Notes: generated by a model not told the origin, from the letters alone. A stretch of DNA of 64,000 nt from Burkholderiales bacterium (GCA_016195825.1 JACPYV010000030.1:1-64000), one strand, 5' to 3'. Shown: positions 1-8,970, counted from the stretch's first letter. Numbers and translations are program-made.

Positions 1-284
1 AACTCAGCATCCGCATCGCGCCCCAGGGCCTCGGCGCGCTCGATGACGCGGCCCAGGCCCTGGAAGCTGCGCTCCACCTCGTCGAACAGTGCCCGGGCCC
101 GCGCCGTGGCCTTGAGCCGGCCGCGCTCGCGGTCGAAGAGCGCGTAGCCCAGCAGTTGCTCCAGCCGGGCGAGGTCGCGGCTTAGTGTGGGCTGGGAGGT
201 GTGCAGCAGCGCGGCGGCGGCGGTGACGCTGCCGGCGGTCATGACGGCACGGAAGACCTCGATGTGGCGGTGCTGAATTTCCAT
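1..284 (-). CDS. lysR: LysR, LysR-family regulator of lysA (C-terminus cut off by window edge)
   Basis: This is the N-terminal 94 codons of a LysR-type regulator; the rest lies left of the window. The visible part is the winged helix-turn-helix and linker helix. It begins MEIQHRHIEVFRAVMTAG and continues with LLHTSQPTLSRDLARLE, which closely resembles Escherichia coli LysR as I remember it (HIE-F-AVMTAGS, LLHTSQPT-SR-LAR). The gene diverges from lysA with 69 bp between start codons, the same arrangement as E. coli lysR-lysA. In that family LysR activates lysA when diaminopimelate is present and lysine is scarce. The effector domain is not visible, so effector response is inferred. The start is the only ATG before the intergenic palindrome. 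Confidence 0.85.
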   Translation of the reverse strand, partial: MEIQHRHIEVFRAVMTAGSVTAAAALLHTSQPTLSRDLARLEQLLGYALFDRERGRLKATARARALFDEVERSFQGLGRVIERAEALGRDADAE

Positions 285-311
285 ATCAGGAATGGATTGT
301 CCGCCAATGAA

Positions 312-328
312 ATTCAATTTGATTGAAT
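312..328. promoter_or_regulatory. Palindromic operator candidate between lysR and lysA
   Basis: A perfect inverted repeat with 6-bp arms (ATTCAA / TTGAAT) and a 5-bp spacer lies between the two divergent genes. It fits the T-N11-A dyad recognised by LysR-type regulators and ends 25 bp before the lysA start. It is the only strong dyad in the 69-bp gap. LysR binding is inferred from position and shape. Confidence 0.6.
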
Positions 329-353
329 GATCAGGCCACGGCATGCTGCCGCC

Positions 354-1613
354 ATGACCAAGCCTTTGCCCACCGCCCTCACACCCGACCGCCTGCAGGC
401 CCTGGCCACCGAACACGGCACGCCGCTGTGGGTCTACGACGCCGCCACCATCCGCGCCCGCGCCGCGTCGCTGAGGCGCTTCGACGTGGTGCGCTTCGCG
501 CAAAAGGCCTGTTCCAACATCCACATCCTGAAGTTGCTGCGCGAGGCCGGCGTCAAGGTGGACTCGGTCTCGCGCGGCGAGATCCTGCGGGCACTCGCTG
601 CGGGGTACGTCGCGGGCGGCGACGAGATCGTCTTCACGGCTGACCTGCTGGACCATGCGACGCTTGCGACCGTCGTGGAGCACCGCATCCCCGTCAATGC
701 CGGCTCCATCGACATGCTGCATCAGCTCGGCGCAGCGTCGCCCGGCCACCCGGTGTGGCTGCGCATCAACCCCGGCTTCGGCCACGGCCACAGCCACAAG
801 ACCAACACCGGTGGCGAGCACAGCAAGCACGGCATCTGGCATGCGGACCTGGCCGCAGCGCTGGCGGCCATCCGCCAGCACGGGCTCAAGCTGGTCGGCC
901 TGCACATGCACATCGGCTCGGGCGTGGACTACGGGCATCTGGCCCAGGTCGGCCAGGCCATGGTGGGCCTGGTGCGTGAGACCGTCGCCGCCGGCCATGA
1001 CGTGCACGCGATCTCGGCCGGCGGCGGCTTGTCGATCCCCTACCGCGAGGGCGACGCCGGTGTCGACGTGGACCACTACTTTGGCCTGTGGGACACCGCG
1101 CGGCGGGAGTCCGAGGCCCTGGTGGGCCACCCGCTGAAGCTGGAGCTGGAGCCCGGCCGCTACCTCGTCGCCGAAAGCGGCGTGCTGCTGGCCGAGGTGA
1201 GGGCGGTCAAGAGCGCCGGCGCCAACCGATTCGTGCTGGTGGACGCCGGCTTCAACGAGCTGATGCGCCCGGCCATGTACGGCAGCTTCCACGCGATGAC
1301 GCTGCTGCCGCAGGGGCGCGCGCAGGGCATGCCGCGGCCGGTGCGGGAATCGGTCGTTGCCGGCCCCTTGTGCGAGTCCGGTGACGTCTTCACGCAGGCC
1401 GCTGGCGGCGAGGTGCTGACTCGCGCGCTGCCCGCGGCCCAGGTCAGCGACCTGCTGGTCATCCATGATGCGGGGGCCTACGGGGCGTCCATGTCCAGCA
1501 ACTACAACAGCCGGCCGCTGGCGGCCGAGGTGCTGGTGGACGGCGAGGCGGCGCGCCTGATCCGCCGCCGCCAGACGGTCGAGCAACTGCTGGCTTTGGA
1601 AGCGGACCTTTGA
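354..1613 (+). CDS. lysA: Diaminopimelate decarboxylase LysA
   Basis: Catalyses the last step of lysine synthesis, meso-diaminopimelate to L-lysine plus CO2, as a cytoplasmic PLP enzyme of the alanine-racemase-fold group IV decarboxylases. The protein is 419 aa, matching the roughly 420-aa E. coli type. Diagnostic stretches are FAQKACSNIHIL (PLP lysine), GFGHGHSHKTNTGG, HMHIGSGVDY, ELEPGRYLV, the GPLCESGDVF cysteine motif and GAYGASMSSNYNSRPL. An upstream in-frame ATG at 327 overlaps the operator palindrome and would add nine non-conserved residues, so the ATG at 354 is preferred. Divergence from lysR suggests LysR-dependent activation. Function is near certain from the motifs. Confidence 0.95.
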   Translation: MTKPLPTALTPDRLQALATEHGTPLWVYDAATIRARAASLRRFDVVRFAQKACSNIHILKLLREAGVKVDSVSRGEILRALAAGYVAGGDEIVFTADLLDHATLATVVEHRIPVNAGSIDMLHQLGAASPGHPVWLRINPGFGHGHSHKTNTGGEHSKHGIWHADLAAALAAIRQHGLKLVGLHMHIGSGVDYGHLAQVGQAMVGLVRETVAAGHDVHAISAGGGLSIPYREGDAGVDVDHYFGLWDTARRESEALVGHPLKLELEPGRYLVAESGVLLAEVRAVKSAGANRFVLVDAGFNELMRPAMYGSFHAMTLLPQGRAQGMPRPVRESVVAGPLCESGDVFTQAAGGEVLTRALPAAQVSDLLVIHDAGAYGASMSSNYNSRPLAAEVLVDGEAARLIRRRQTVEQLLALEADL

Positions 1614-1649
1614 TCCGACAATCCGGGGATTGAGTTCCCCAGATTGCCC

Positions 1650-2720
1650 ATGCCCACCTCCCGCCCGCCCGTCCAGGGCCGCAAGGTCCGCTTCGCCTTG
1701 ATCGGCTGCGGCCGCATTGCCCAGAACCATATCGAGGCCGTCAAGCGGCACGCCGAGCGGGCGGAGCTTGTGGCCGTGTGTGACACCAACGCAGACGCGC
1801 TGAGCGCGGCGGTGGCCAAGACAAGCGCCCGCGGCTTTACGTCGCTGACCGACCTGCTGGCCGCTCAAGCTGAGATCGGTGCCGACTGCGTCGTGTTGAC
1901 CACGCCCAGCGGCCTGCATCCGCGCCAGGCCATCGAGGCCGCTGCGGCGGGCCTGGACGTCATGACCGAAAAGCCCATGGCCACGCGCTGGCAGGACGGG
2001 CTGGCCATGGTCAAGGCCTGCGACACGGCCGGTGTACGCCTCTTCGTCGTCAAGCAGAACCGCCGCAACCCGACGCTGCAACTGCTCAAGCGTGCCATGG
2101 CCGAGGGCCGCTTCGGGCGGCTCTACAACGTCGCCGTCAACGTGTTCTGGACCCGCCCCCAGGCCTACTACGACAGCGCCGACTGGCGCGGCACCTGGGA
2201 GTTCGACGGCGGCGCGTTCATGAACCAGGCCAGCCACTACGTCGACCTGCTGGACTGGATCTGCGGCCCGGTGGAGAGCGTCATGGCCTACACCGGCACG
2301 CTGGCGCGCAACATCGAGGTCGAGGACAGCGGCGTGGCGGCGCTGAAGTGGCGCAACGGCGCCATGGGTACCGTCAACGTCAGCATGCTGACCTACCCGA
2401 AGAACCTGGAAGGCTCGATCACGCTGCTGGGCGAGAAGGGCTCGGTGCGCGTGGGCGGGCTGGCCGTCAACGAGATCCAGCACTGGGAGTTCGACGCCCC
2501 GCACGCGATGGACGCGCTCATCAAGGACGCCAGCTACCAAACCACCTCGGTCTACGGCTTCGGCCACCCGCTGTATTACGACAACGTCATCAGCACGCTG
2601 CGCGGCGAGGCCCAGGCCGAGACCGATGGGCGTGAGGGCCTGAAGTCGCTGGAGCTGCTGATCGCCATGTACATGAGCGCCCGCGACGGCAAGCGGGTCA
2701 ACCTGCCGCTGAACTATTGA
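1650..2720 (+). CDS. wbpB: WbpB/WlbA-type UDP-GlcNAc-uronate 3-dehydrogenase (Gfo/Idh/MocA)
   Basis: Likely oxidises C3 of UDP-N-acetyl-glucosaminuronic acid with NAD+, the second step towards UDP-2,3-diacetamido uronic acids used in O-antigen or other surface glycans. The 356-aa protein has an N-terminal Rossmann fold ([12 protein letters not shown]), the family EKP motif ([10 protein letters not shown]) and a C-terminal Gfo/Idh/MocA substrate domain. The two following genes are the matching N-acetyltransferase and aminotransferase, which fixes the assignment better than sequence alone. The ATG at 1650 follows lysA by 36 bp; a TTG two codons earlier is less likely. A different Gfo/Idh/MocA sugar oxidase is possible but the three-gene context argues against it. 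Confidence 0.85.
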   Translation: MPTSRPPVQGRKVRFALIGCGRIAQNHIEAVKRHAERAELVAVCDTNADALSAAVAKTSARGFTSLTDLLAAQAEIGADCVVLTTPSGLHPRQAIEAAAAGLDVMTEKPMATRWQDGLAMVKACDTAGVRLFVVKQNRRNPTLQLLKRAMAEGRFGRLYNVAVNVFWTRPQAYYDSADWRGTWEFDGGAFMNQASHYVDLLDWICGPVESVMAYTGTLARNIEVEDSGVAALKWRNGAMGTVNVSMLTYPKNLEGSITLLGEKGSVRVGGLAVNEIQHWEFDAPHAMDALIKDASYQTTSVYGFGHPLYYDNVISTLRGEAQAETDGREGLKSLELLIAMYMSARDGKRVNLPLNY

Positions 2721-2730
2721 TCCCATCGAC

Positions 2731-3312
2731 ATGGCGACAACGATCCACCCCAGCGCCATCGTCGACGACGGCGCCCAGCTCGGCGACGACTGCCGCGTCT
2801 GGCATTTCGTGCACATCTCGGCCGGCGCGCGCATCGGTGCTGGGTGCTCGTTCGGCCAGAACGTCTACGTCGGCAACGACGTGCTGATCGGCGACAACGT
2901 CAAGATCCAGAACAACGTCTCCGTCTACGACGCCGTGACGCTGGAGGACGATGTCTTCTGCGGCCCCAGCATGGTGTTCACCAACGTCTACAACCCGCGC
3001 TCGGCCGTCACGCGCAAGGACGAGTACCGCCGCACGCTGGTCAGGCAGGGCGCGACGCTGGGTGCTAACTCGACGATCGTTTGCGGCACGACCGTCGGCC
3101 GCTACGCTTTTGTCGGCGCAGGCGCCGTCATCAACCGCGACGTGCCCGACTTCGCGCTGATGGTGGGTGTGCCGGCACGCCAGATCGGCTGGATGAGCCG
3201 CTTCGGCGAGAAACTGGCGCTGCCGGCCCAGAGCGCCGAGCTCGTCGAGGCCACCTGCCCCCACACCGGCGACCGCTACCGCCTGGCCGGTAGCCAACTG
3301 AGCCTGATCTGA
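2731..3312 (+). CDS. wbpD: WbpD/WlbB-type UDP-amino-sugar N-acetyltransferase
   Basis: A left-handed beta-helix acyltransferase predicted to transfer acetyl from acetyl-CoA to the 3-amino group of UDP-2-acetamido-3-amino-2,3-dideoxyglucuronate. The 193-aa protein is built of hexapeptide repeats over about residues 5-150, for example [21 protein letters not shown] and [20 protein letters not shown], with a conserved NVYNPRS loop and a GVPARQIGW ending typical of WbpD/WlbB. It starts 10 bp after wbpB, and its stop codon shares a base with the aminotransferase start (TGATG), indicating translational coupling. The order oxidase-acetyltransferase-aminotransferase matches published wbp/wlb clusters. 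Confidence 0.85.
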   Translation: MATTIHPSAIVDDGAQLGDDCRVWHFVHISAGARIGAGCSFGQNVYVGNDVLIGDNVKIQNNVSVYDAVTLEDDVFCGPSMVFTNVYNPRSAVTRKDEYRRTLVRQGATLGANSTIVCGTTVGRYAFVGAGAVINRDVPDFALMVGVPARQIGWMSRFGEKLALPAQSAELVEATCPHTGDRYRLAGSQLSLI

Positions 3313-4409
3313 TGGACTTCATCGACCTCAAGAGCCAATACGCCGCACTGCGCGAAAACATCAATGCCCGCATCCAGCAGGTGCTGGACCACGGCCAGTA
3401 CATCCTGGGCCCCGAGGTCAAGGAGATGGAGGCGGCGCTGATCGCTTATACCGGCGCCCGCCACTGCATCAGCGTGGCCAGCGGCACTGAGGCGCTGCTG
3501 ATCTGCCTGATGGCGCTGGACCTGCAGCCGGGCGACGAAGTCATCACCAGCCCCTTCACCTTCGCCGCGACGGCCGAGATGATCGTGCTGGCCGGCGGCG
3601 TGCCGGTCTTTGTCGACATCGAGCCCGACACGGCCAACATCGACGCGACGCTGATCGAAGCGGCCATCACCGCCAGGACCCGGGCCATCATGCCGGTCAG
3701 CCTGTACGGCCAGGTGGCCGACATGGACGCCATCAACGCCATCGCGGACAAGCATGGTCTAGCCGTCATCGAAGACGCGGCTCAGAGTTTTGGCGCCAGC
3801 TACAAAACCAGGAAGAGCTGCAACCTCTCCACCTTCGGCTGCACCAGCTTCTTCCCGAGTAAGCCGCTGGGCTGCTATGGCGACGGCGGCGCGATCTTCA
3901 CGAGCGACGACGCGCTTGCCCAGGCCTGCCGCGAGGTCCGCACCCACGGCCAGAGCCAGCGCTACCTGCACACGCGGCTGGGTGTGGGCGGGCGCATGGA
4001 CACGCTGCAGTGCGCCGTGGTGCTGGGCAAGCTGGATCGATTCGAGTGGGAGATCGAGCGCCGGCTGGCCCTTGTTGAGGCTTACAAGCGCAAGCTGCAG
4101 GCGGCCGTCCCCGGTCTGCAACTGCTGACCGTGCGCGACGACCGTGACTGCGTGTGGGCGCAGTACACGGTCTTCGTCGACGACCGCGAAGCGCTGCAGG
4201 CCAGGCTGAAGGCCGCGGGCATCCCGACCGCGGTGCACTACCCGCGGCCGCTGCATCACCAGCCGGCTTATGCAAAGTACGCCCAACCGCACGATTGCGG
4301 GCACAGCATCCGGGCGGCGCAGCGGGTGATGAGCCTGCCGATGAGCGCGGACCTGACCGACGCGCAGCAGGATCACGTCGTCGCGGCGCTCGCCGCTGCC
4401 ATCGGCTGA
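3312..4409 (+). CDS. wbpE: WbpE-type PLP aminotransferase (DegT/DnrJ/EryC1/StrS)
   Basis: Predicted to aminate the 3-keto sugar made by WbpB, giving the 3-amino sugar acetylated by WbpD. The 365-aa protein starts [13 protein letters not shown], typical of the WbpE/ArnB branch. It has the substrate loop SGTEALLICL, the PLP-contacting VIEDAAQSFGA (D155) and the Schiff-base lysine in FFPSKPLGCYGDGG (K184). The ending HYPRPLHHQPAY and a C-terminal MSLPM motif are also characteristic. The start overlaps the wbpD stop by one base. WbpA (6-dehydrogenase) and WbpI (epimerase) partners are not in this window. Confidence 0.87.
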   Translation: MDFIDLKSQYAALRENINARIQQVLDHGQYILGPEVKEMEAALIAYTGARHCISVASGTEALLICLMALDLQPGDEVITSPFTFAATAEMIVLAGGVPVFVDIEPDTANIDATLIEAAITARTRAIMPVSLYGQVADMDAINAIADKHGLAVIEDAAQSFGASYKTRKSCNLSTFGCTSFFPSKPLGCYGDGGAIFTSDDALAQACREVRTHGQSQRYLHTRLGVGGRMDTLQCAVVLGKLDRFEWEIERRLALVEAYKRKLQAAVPGLQLLTVRDDRDCVWAQYTVFVDDREALQARLKAAGIPTAVHYPRPLHHQPAYAKYAQPHDCGHSIRAAQRVMSLPMSADLTDAQQDHVVAALAAAIG

Positions 4410-4443
4410 ATGCGTTAGCGCCAAGTCCGGAGATCATCCGGCC

Positions 4444-5574
4444 ATGAAACTCGTTCCGATTCAACAGGTTGGCGGCCACATCAAGGCCGGTTCGCCCCTG
4501 CCGTTTGGGGTTCGTGATGCCGAGGGCAAGCTGCTGCTGGCCAAGGGTCAGCCGGTGCCCAGCGACCAGATGCGCGAGGCGCTGCTGAACCGCGGCGTCT
4601 TCGTGGACCTCGATGAGCTGCGTGATCCCTCGCGGCGTGGCGGCGATGAAGGTACCGGCGGCGAGGACTTCTTCGCCCGCTGGGAGGCCTTGCAGACGCG
4701 GCTGTCCGTGCTGCTGCGCGCGCCGCAGGAGCCGCTCTTTCTGCCCCGGGTCAAGGAGTGCGCCGCCCAGCTCATCGGTTGGGCCGAGCGCTTTTCCGAC
4801 CAGGTGCTCTTCGTCGTCATCCAGCACGACCACAGCCGCCACGAGGTCTACGGCCTGGCGCATCTGCTGCATACGGCCGCCGTCGGGGCGCTGCTGTCCA
4901 GACGGCTGGCCTGGCCCGTGGAGCGTCAGCGCAGCCTCGTCGGCGCCGCGCTGACGATGAACCTGTCCATCATCGACCTGCAGGGCCGGCTGGCCTCGCG
5001 CGGCGGCAAGCTGTTGCCGCCGCAGCGTGCCGCCATCGACCGCCACCCCGACGAAGCCGTGGCCTGGCTGCGCAACGCGGGCCTGGACGACGCCGAATGG
5101 CTGTCCGCCGTGGCCCAGCACCACGAGCAACCCGGCGGCGGCGGCTACCCGCAGCATCTCGCCGAGCCCAACGAGACGTCGCAATTGCTGCGGCTGGTGG
5201 ACATCTTTCTGGCCAAGCTCGCCAGCCGCGGTGGCCGGGCCGGGCTGCCGGCGCCTCAGGCCGCCAAGGCCCTCTACACCGGCAGCAACGGTCACCCCTT
5301 CGCCGCGCTGCTGGTCAAGGAGCTGGGCATGTTCCCGCCGGGCACGCTGGTGAAGCTGGCCAGCGGCGAGATCGCCGTGGCCGTGCGCCGCGGCGCGTCG
5401 GGCAATACCCCCATCGTCAGTGCGGTGATGAACCGCCACGGCGATGCTTTAGGCTCGCCGGTCAGGCGCGACACGGCATTGGCCGAGCATGCGATCACGG
5501 GTCTTGCGGCCGCGCAGCTGCTGCGCGTGAAGCTCAGCCCGCACCAGCTCTACGACCGCCGCTTCGAGGCCTGA
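4444..5574 (+). CDS. Degenerate HD-GYP-like protein
   Basis: A 376-aa cytoplasmic protein whose second half resembles HD-GYP cyclic-di-GMP phosphodiesterases. Conserved remnants are a first histidine pair (H140/H143), H201 in the DRHP segment, HHE at 226-228, a GYP at 234-236 and a VD in LLRLVDIFLAK. The defining HD dyad, normally in a LLHDIGK-like stretch, is replaced by TMN at 171-173. Loss of both metal ligands makes phosphodiesterase activity unlikely; the protein may bind cyclic-di-GMP or a partner as a pseudoenzyme. It follows wbpE by 34 bp on the same strand, so it may be co-transcribed with the surface-sugar genes. The N-terminal 100 residues match nothing I recognise. Confidence 0.7.
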   Translation: MKLVPIQQVGGHIKAGSPLPFGVRDAEGKLLLAKGQPVPSDQMREALLNRGVFVDLDELRDPSRRGGDEGTGGEDFFARWEALQTRLSVLLRAPQEPLFLPRVKECAAQLIGWAERFSDQVLFVVIQHDHSRHEVYGLAHLLHTAAVGALLSRRLAWPVERQRSLVGAALTMNLSIIDLQGRLASRGGKLLPPQRAAIDRHPDEAVAWLRNAGLDDAEWLSAVAQHHEQPGGGGYPQHLAEPNETSQLLRLVDIFLAKLASRGGRAGLPAPQAAKALYTGSNGHPFAALLVKELGMFPPGTLVKLASGEIAVAVRRGASGNTPIVSAVMNRHGDALGSPVRRDTALAEHAITGLAAAQLLRVKLSPHQLYDRRFEA

Positions 5575-5615
5575 CCCCATCGATAGCCTGAATCAATAAC
5601 ACCGATTTGATAAAT

Positions 5616-5656
5616 GTTTTCAACTGAAAACGTATCGTCGATATAGTTCTACCTAT
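5616..5656. promoter_or_regulatory. Regulatory region of ahpC: palindrome plus OxyR-like half sites
   Basis: The 114-bp AT-richer gap before ahpC holds a perfect dyad GTTTTC-AACT-GAAAAC (5616-5631), followed by ATAG-N6-CTAT (5643-5656). The latter resembles an OxyR half-site (ATAG-N7-CTAT) but is one base short, and the upstream half-site is poorly matched. OxyR control of ahpC is usual in proteobacteria, so a redox-responsive operator here is plausible but not proven by the bases. Confidence 0.35.
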
Positions 5657-5688
5657 CCCTTCAACCCCAGCCCCCACTGGAGATCCTC

Positions 5689-6252
5689 ATGTCCCTGATC
5701 AACACCCAAGTCCAGCCCTTCAAGACCGAAGCCTTCCACAACGGCAAGTTCATCACCGTCAGCGACGAGACGCTGAAGGGCAAGTGGTCCGTGCTGATCT
5801 TCATGCCGGCCGCCTTCACGTTCAACTGCCCGACCGAAGTCGAAGACGCGGCCGACAACTACGCCGAATTTCAGAAGATGGGCGCCGAGGTCTACATCGT
5901 CACGACCGACACTCACTTCTCGCACAAGGTGTGGCACGAGACCTCGCCCGCTGTCGGCAAGGCCAAGTTCCCGCTGGTGGGCGACCCGACCCACACGCTG
6001 ACCAACGCCTTCGGCGTGCACATCCCGGAAGAAGGCCTGGCGCTGCGCGGCACCTTCGTCATCAACCCGGACGGCGTCATCAAGACCGCCGAGGTGCACT
6101 CCAACGAGATTGCCCGCGACGTCAAGGAAACGCTGCGCAAGCTCAAGGCTGCCCAGTACACCGCCGCTCACCCCGGTGAAGTCTGCCCGGCCAAGTGGAA
6201 CGAAGGTTCCAAGACCATCGCCCCGTCGCTGGACCTGGTCGGCAAGATCTGA
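5689..6252 (+). CDS. ahpC: Alkyl hydroperoxide reductase peroxiredoxin AhpC
   Basis: A typical 2-Cys peroxiredoxin that reduces H2O2, organic peroxides and peroxynitrite in the cytoplasm and is recharged by AhpF. The protein is 187 aa, the usual AhpC length. The peroxidatic cysteine is C47 in FTFNCPTE (this family has F-x-F-N-C-P-T-E), and the resolving cysteine is C166 in GEVCPAKW. A GGAG Shine-Dalgarno lies just upstream of the ATG. ahpF follows 190 bp downstream on the same strand, separated by a hairpin repeat that may reduce read-through or stabilise the ahpC message. Confidence 0.97.
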   Translation: MSLINTQVQPFKTEAFHNGKFITVSDETLKGKWSVLIFMPAAFTFNCPTEVEDAADNYAEFQKMGAEVYIVTTDTHFSHKVWHETSPAVGKAKFPLVGDPTHTLTNAFGVHIPEEGLALRGTFVINPDGVIKTAEVHSNEIARDVKETLRKLKAAQYTAAHPGEVCPAKWNEGSKTIAPSLDLVGKI

Positions 6253-6254
6253 TG

Positions 6255-6330
6255 ACCGCCCCCCGGAGCGCCTGCGGCGCTCCTCCCCAAGGGGGCGCAC
6301 CCAGTGGCCTGGCAAAGCCAGAGCCCCGAG
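6255..6330. repeat. Intergenic hairpin repeat between ahpC and ahpF
   Basis: A strong compound inverted repeat. GGAGCGCC-TGC-GGCGCTCC (6265-6283) sits inside outer arms GCCCCC/GGGGGC (6258-6296), followed by a segment ending CAGAGCCCCGAG. The last 12 bases recur near 62776, and CCCC-AA-GGGG-like cores recur at about 9000 and 62850. This resembles dispersed intergenic repeats I know from Burkholderiales genomes. There is no T-tract, so it is not a classical terminator. Confidence 0.5.
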
Positions 6331-6442
6331 TGCTGCTCGGTGAAAACCGCCGAGCCATCCTGAAAGCGTCCTGACCTCCCGCGGACGTTTTCAGGGTGGT
6401 TTGCTCCACCACGCCTGAACAGTCCCACGAAAGGAAGTCACC

Positions 6443-8014
6443 ATGTTGGACGCCGCACTGAAGACCCAGCTCCAGGGTTACCTGGACCACGTCAAGCTCC
6501 CCTTCGAGATCGTCGCCTCGCTGGACAAGTCCGCCGCCAGCGACGAGATGCGCGAGCTGCTGGAAGAGATCGCCGGCATGAACGACAAGATCTCGTTCCG
6601 CGCCGATGGTGTCGACACACGCACGCCGTCCTTCCTGTTGCGCCGCAGCGGCACCGAGCAATCGCTGCGCTTCGCCGCCATCCCGTTGGGCCACGAGTTC
6701 ACGTCGCTGGTGCTGGCGTTGCTGTGGACCGGCGGCCACCCGCCCAAGGTCGAGCAGGCACAGATCGACGCAGTCAAGGCGCTTGACGTGGACCTCGACT
6801 TCGAGATCTACATGAGCCTGACCTGCCACAACTGCCCGGACGTGGTGCAGGCGCTGTCGCTGATGGCCATCGTCAACCCGCGCATCCGCACGACCGTCAT
6901 CGACGGCGGCCTGTTCCAGGCTGAGGTCGAGGCGCGCGACATCATGGCCGTGCCCAGCGTCTACCTCAACGGCGAGCACTTCGTCTCCGGCCGCGTCAGC
7001 CTGGAGGAGATCGTCGCCAAGCTGGACATCGGCGCGGCCGCGCGTGATGCCAAGAAGCTCAGCGCCGAGGAACCCTACGACATGCTCATCATCGGCGGCG
7101 GCCCCGCCGGCGCCGCGGCGGCCGTGTACGCCGCTCGCAAGGGCATCCGCACCGGTGTGGCGGCCGAGCGCTTCGGCGGCCAGGTAAACGACACGCTGGG
7201 CATCGAGAACTACATCTCCGTCTCCATGACCGATGGCCCCAAGTTCGCCGCCGCGCTGGAAGGCCATGTGAAGGACTACAAGGTCGACATCCACAACCTG
7301 CAGCGCGCCGACAAGCTCATCCCTGCGGCCCAGCCCGGCGGCCTGGTGGAGGTGGAGCTGTCCAATGGCGCCAGGCTCAAGGGCAAGACCGTCATCCTGT
7401 CCACCGGCGCGCGCTGGCGCAACGTGGGCGTGCCCGGCGAGGCCGAGTACAAGAACAAGGGCGTGGCCTACTGCCCGCACTGCGACGGTCCGCTGTTCAA
7501 GGGCAAGCCGGTCGCGGTCATTGGTGGCGGCAACTCGGGTGTCGAGGCTGCCATCGACCTGGCCGGCATCGTCAAGCATGTGACGCTGATCGAGTTCGGC
7601 GCCGAGCTGCGCGCCGACGCGGTGCTGGTCAACAAGCTCAAGAGCCTGCCCAACGTCACCATCATCGTCAACGCGCAGACCACCGAGTTCACCGGCACGA
7701 ACGGCAAGCTCACCGGGCTGAACTACACCGACCGCGTCTCGGGCGAGAGCAAGCGTGTCGCGGTGGACGGCTGCTTCGTGCAGATCGGCCTGGTGCCCAA
7801 CACCGAGTGGCTGCGCGGGACGCTGGAGCTCAGCAAGCACGGCGAGATCATCGTGGACCCCAAGGGCGCCACCTCGCTGCCCGGCGTGTTCGCCGCCGGT
7901 GATGCGACGACCGTGCCCTTCAAGCAGATCGTCATCGCTGCCGGCGACGGCGCGAAGGCGGCGCTGGGCGCCTTCGACTACATGATGCGGCAGCCGGCGA
8001 CTACAGCGGCCTGA
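6443..8014 (+). CDS. ahpF: Alkyl hydroperoxide reductase subunit F (AhpF)
   Basis: NADH-dependent flavoprotein disulfide reductase that transfers electrons through FAD and two CXXC pairs to AhpC. The 523-aa protein has the two-fold thioredoxin-like N-terminal domain with C128-H-N-C131. This is followed from about residue 212 by a FAD Rossmann motif ([12 protein letters not shown]), the active-site pair C344-P-H-C347, the NADH motif ([12 protein letters not shown]) and the C-terminal FAD motif ([15 protein letters not shown]). An AAAGGAAG Shine-Dalgarno precedes the ATG. Its last 14 bp overlap the 3' end of convergent rarD. Confidence 0.97.
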   Translation: MLDAALKTQLQGYLDHVKLPFEIVASLDKSAASDEMRELLEEIAGMNDKISFRADGVDTRTPSFLLRRSGTEQSLRFAAIPLGHEFTSLVLALLWTGGHPPKVEQAQIDAVKALDVDLDFEIYMSLTCHNCPDVVQALSLMAIVNPRIRTTVIDGGLFQAEVEARDIMAVPSVYLNGEHFVSGRVSLEEIVAKLDIGAAARDAKKLSAEEPYDMLIIGGGPAGAAAAVYAARKGIRTGVAAERFGGQVNDTLGIENYISVSMTDGPKFAAALEGHVKDYKVDIHNLQRADKLIPAAQPGGLVEVELSNGARLKGKTVILSTGARWRNVGVPGEAEYKNKGVAYCPHCDGPLFKGKPVAVIGGGNSGVEAAIDLAGIVKHVTLIEFGAELRADAVLVNKLKSLPNVTIIVNAQTTEFTGTNGKLTGLNYTDRVSGESKRVAVDGCFVQIGLVPNTEWLRGTLELSKHGEIIVDPKGATSLPGVFAAGDATTVPFKQIVIAAGDGAKAALGAFDYMMRQPATTAA

Positions 8015-8885
8015 CCTGCAAGGCGCGGCGGGTCTGCCACAGACCCTCCGCGCTGTAGACCGCCAGCGCGCCCCAGATAAAGCCGAAGGCGACCAGTCGG
8101 CTGGCGCTCATCGGCTCATGGAACAGGAAGACGCCCAGCAGGAACTGCAGCGATGGCGACACGTACTGAACCAGCCCCAGCGTCGCCAGCGGGATGCGCC
8201 GCGCGCCGGACGCGAACAGCAGCAGGCTGCCGGCCGTGACTGGGCCGGTGCCGATCAGCCAGGCCCAGTCCGCCGTCGTTTGACCCGCCATGCTGCCGTC
8301 TTGCGACCACCAGATCAGCCCCGCCGCAGCGAGCGGCGCCAGGATCAGCGTCTCCAGCGTCAGGCCCTCGATGGCTCCCAGTGCGGCGGTCTTGCGCATC
8401 AGGCCGTACAGGCCGAAGCTCACAGCCAACACCAGCGCCACCCAGGGCAGGCGCCCCGCCGCCACCGTCAGCCACAGCACGCCGAAGGCCGCCAGGCCCA
8501 CGGCCAGCCACTGCACCGGCCGCGGGCGCTCGTGCAGCACGGCGAACCCCAGCGCCACGTTGACCAGCGGGTTGATGAAGTAGCCCAGGCTGGCGTCCAG
8601 TACATGGCCGTTGCCGACGGCCCAGACGTAGGTCAGCCAATTGATGGCGATCAGCGTCGCCGATACCGCAAAGCGCCGCCAGGTCGCCGCGCTGACCTCC
8701 TTCAGCCAGGCCAGGTTGCGCGTCACCAGCAATACGACGGCCACGAAGGCCAGCGACCACAGCGTGCGGTGGGCCACGATCTGCAGCGCGGGGATGCCAG
8801 CGATCTGCCGGAAGTAGAGCGGGAACAACCCCCAACTCAAATAGGCGCCGAGGGCGAAGAGCACACCTGAATTCATCAGCCGCAT
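8001..8885 (-). CDS. rarD: RarD-family EamA transporter
   Basis: An inner-membrane permease of the drug/metabolite transporter superfamily. The 294-aa protein has about ten hydrophobic helices, starting [19 protein letters not shown], with the RarD hallmarks [33 protein letters not shown] and [19 protein letters not shown]. In the family, substrates remain poorly known; the name comes from a chloramphenicol-resistance annotation. It is convergent with ahpF and overlaps its stop by 14 bp; nothing suggests a functional link. Topology and family are clear, substrate is not. Confidence 0.9.
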   Translation of the reverse strand: MRLMNSGVLFALGAYLSWGLFPLYFRQIAGIPALQIVAHRTLWSLAFVAVVLLVTRNLAWLKEVSAATWRRFAVSATLIAINWLTYVWAVGNGHVLDASLGYFINPLVNVALGFAVLHERPRPVQWLAVGLAAFGVLWLTVAAGRLPWVALVLAVSFGLYGLMRKTAALGAIEGLTLETLILAPLAAAGLIWWSQDGSMAGQTTADWAWLIGTGPVTAGSLLLFASGARRIPLATLGLVQYVSPSLQFLLGVFLFHEPMSASRLVAFGFIWGALAVYSAEGLWQTRRALQVRPL

Positions 8886-8970
8886 TCTGGCTCTGCGGGT
8901 AAGCCCGGGGATTTTTAGGGAATGGGGGATGTCGAATTGGGCGGCCGTCGTTCGTCGTCACGGAATGAAC

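Noticed and set aside
3898-5439. Long minus-strand open frame (513 codons) across wbpE and the HD-GYP-like gene
   Set aside because: It is antisense to genes with clear family motifs; its translation is rich in His/Arg/Gln/Gly low-complexity typical of GC-rich shadow frames.
6143-7840. Minus-strand open frame of 565 codons across ahpF
   Set aside because: Antisense to an unmistakable AhpF; no recognisable domain and no start signal.
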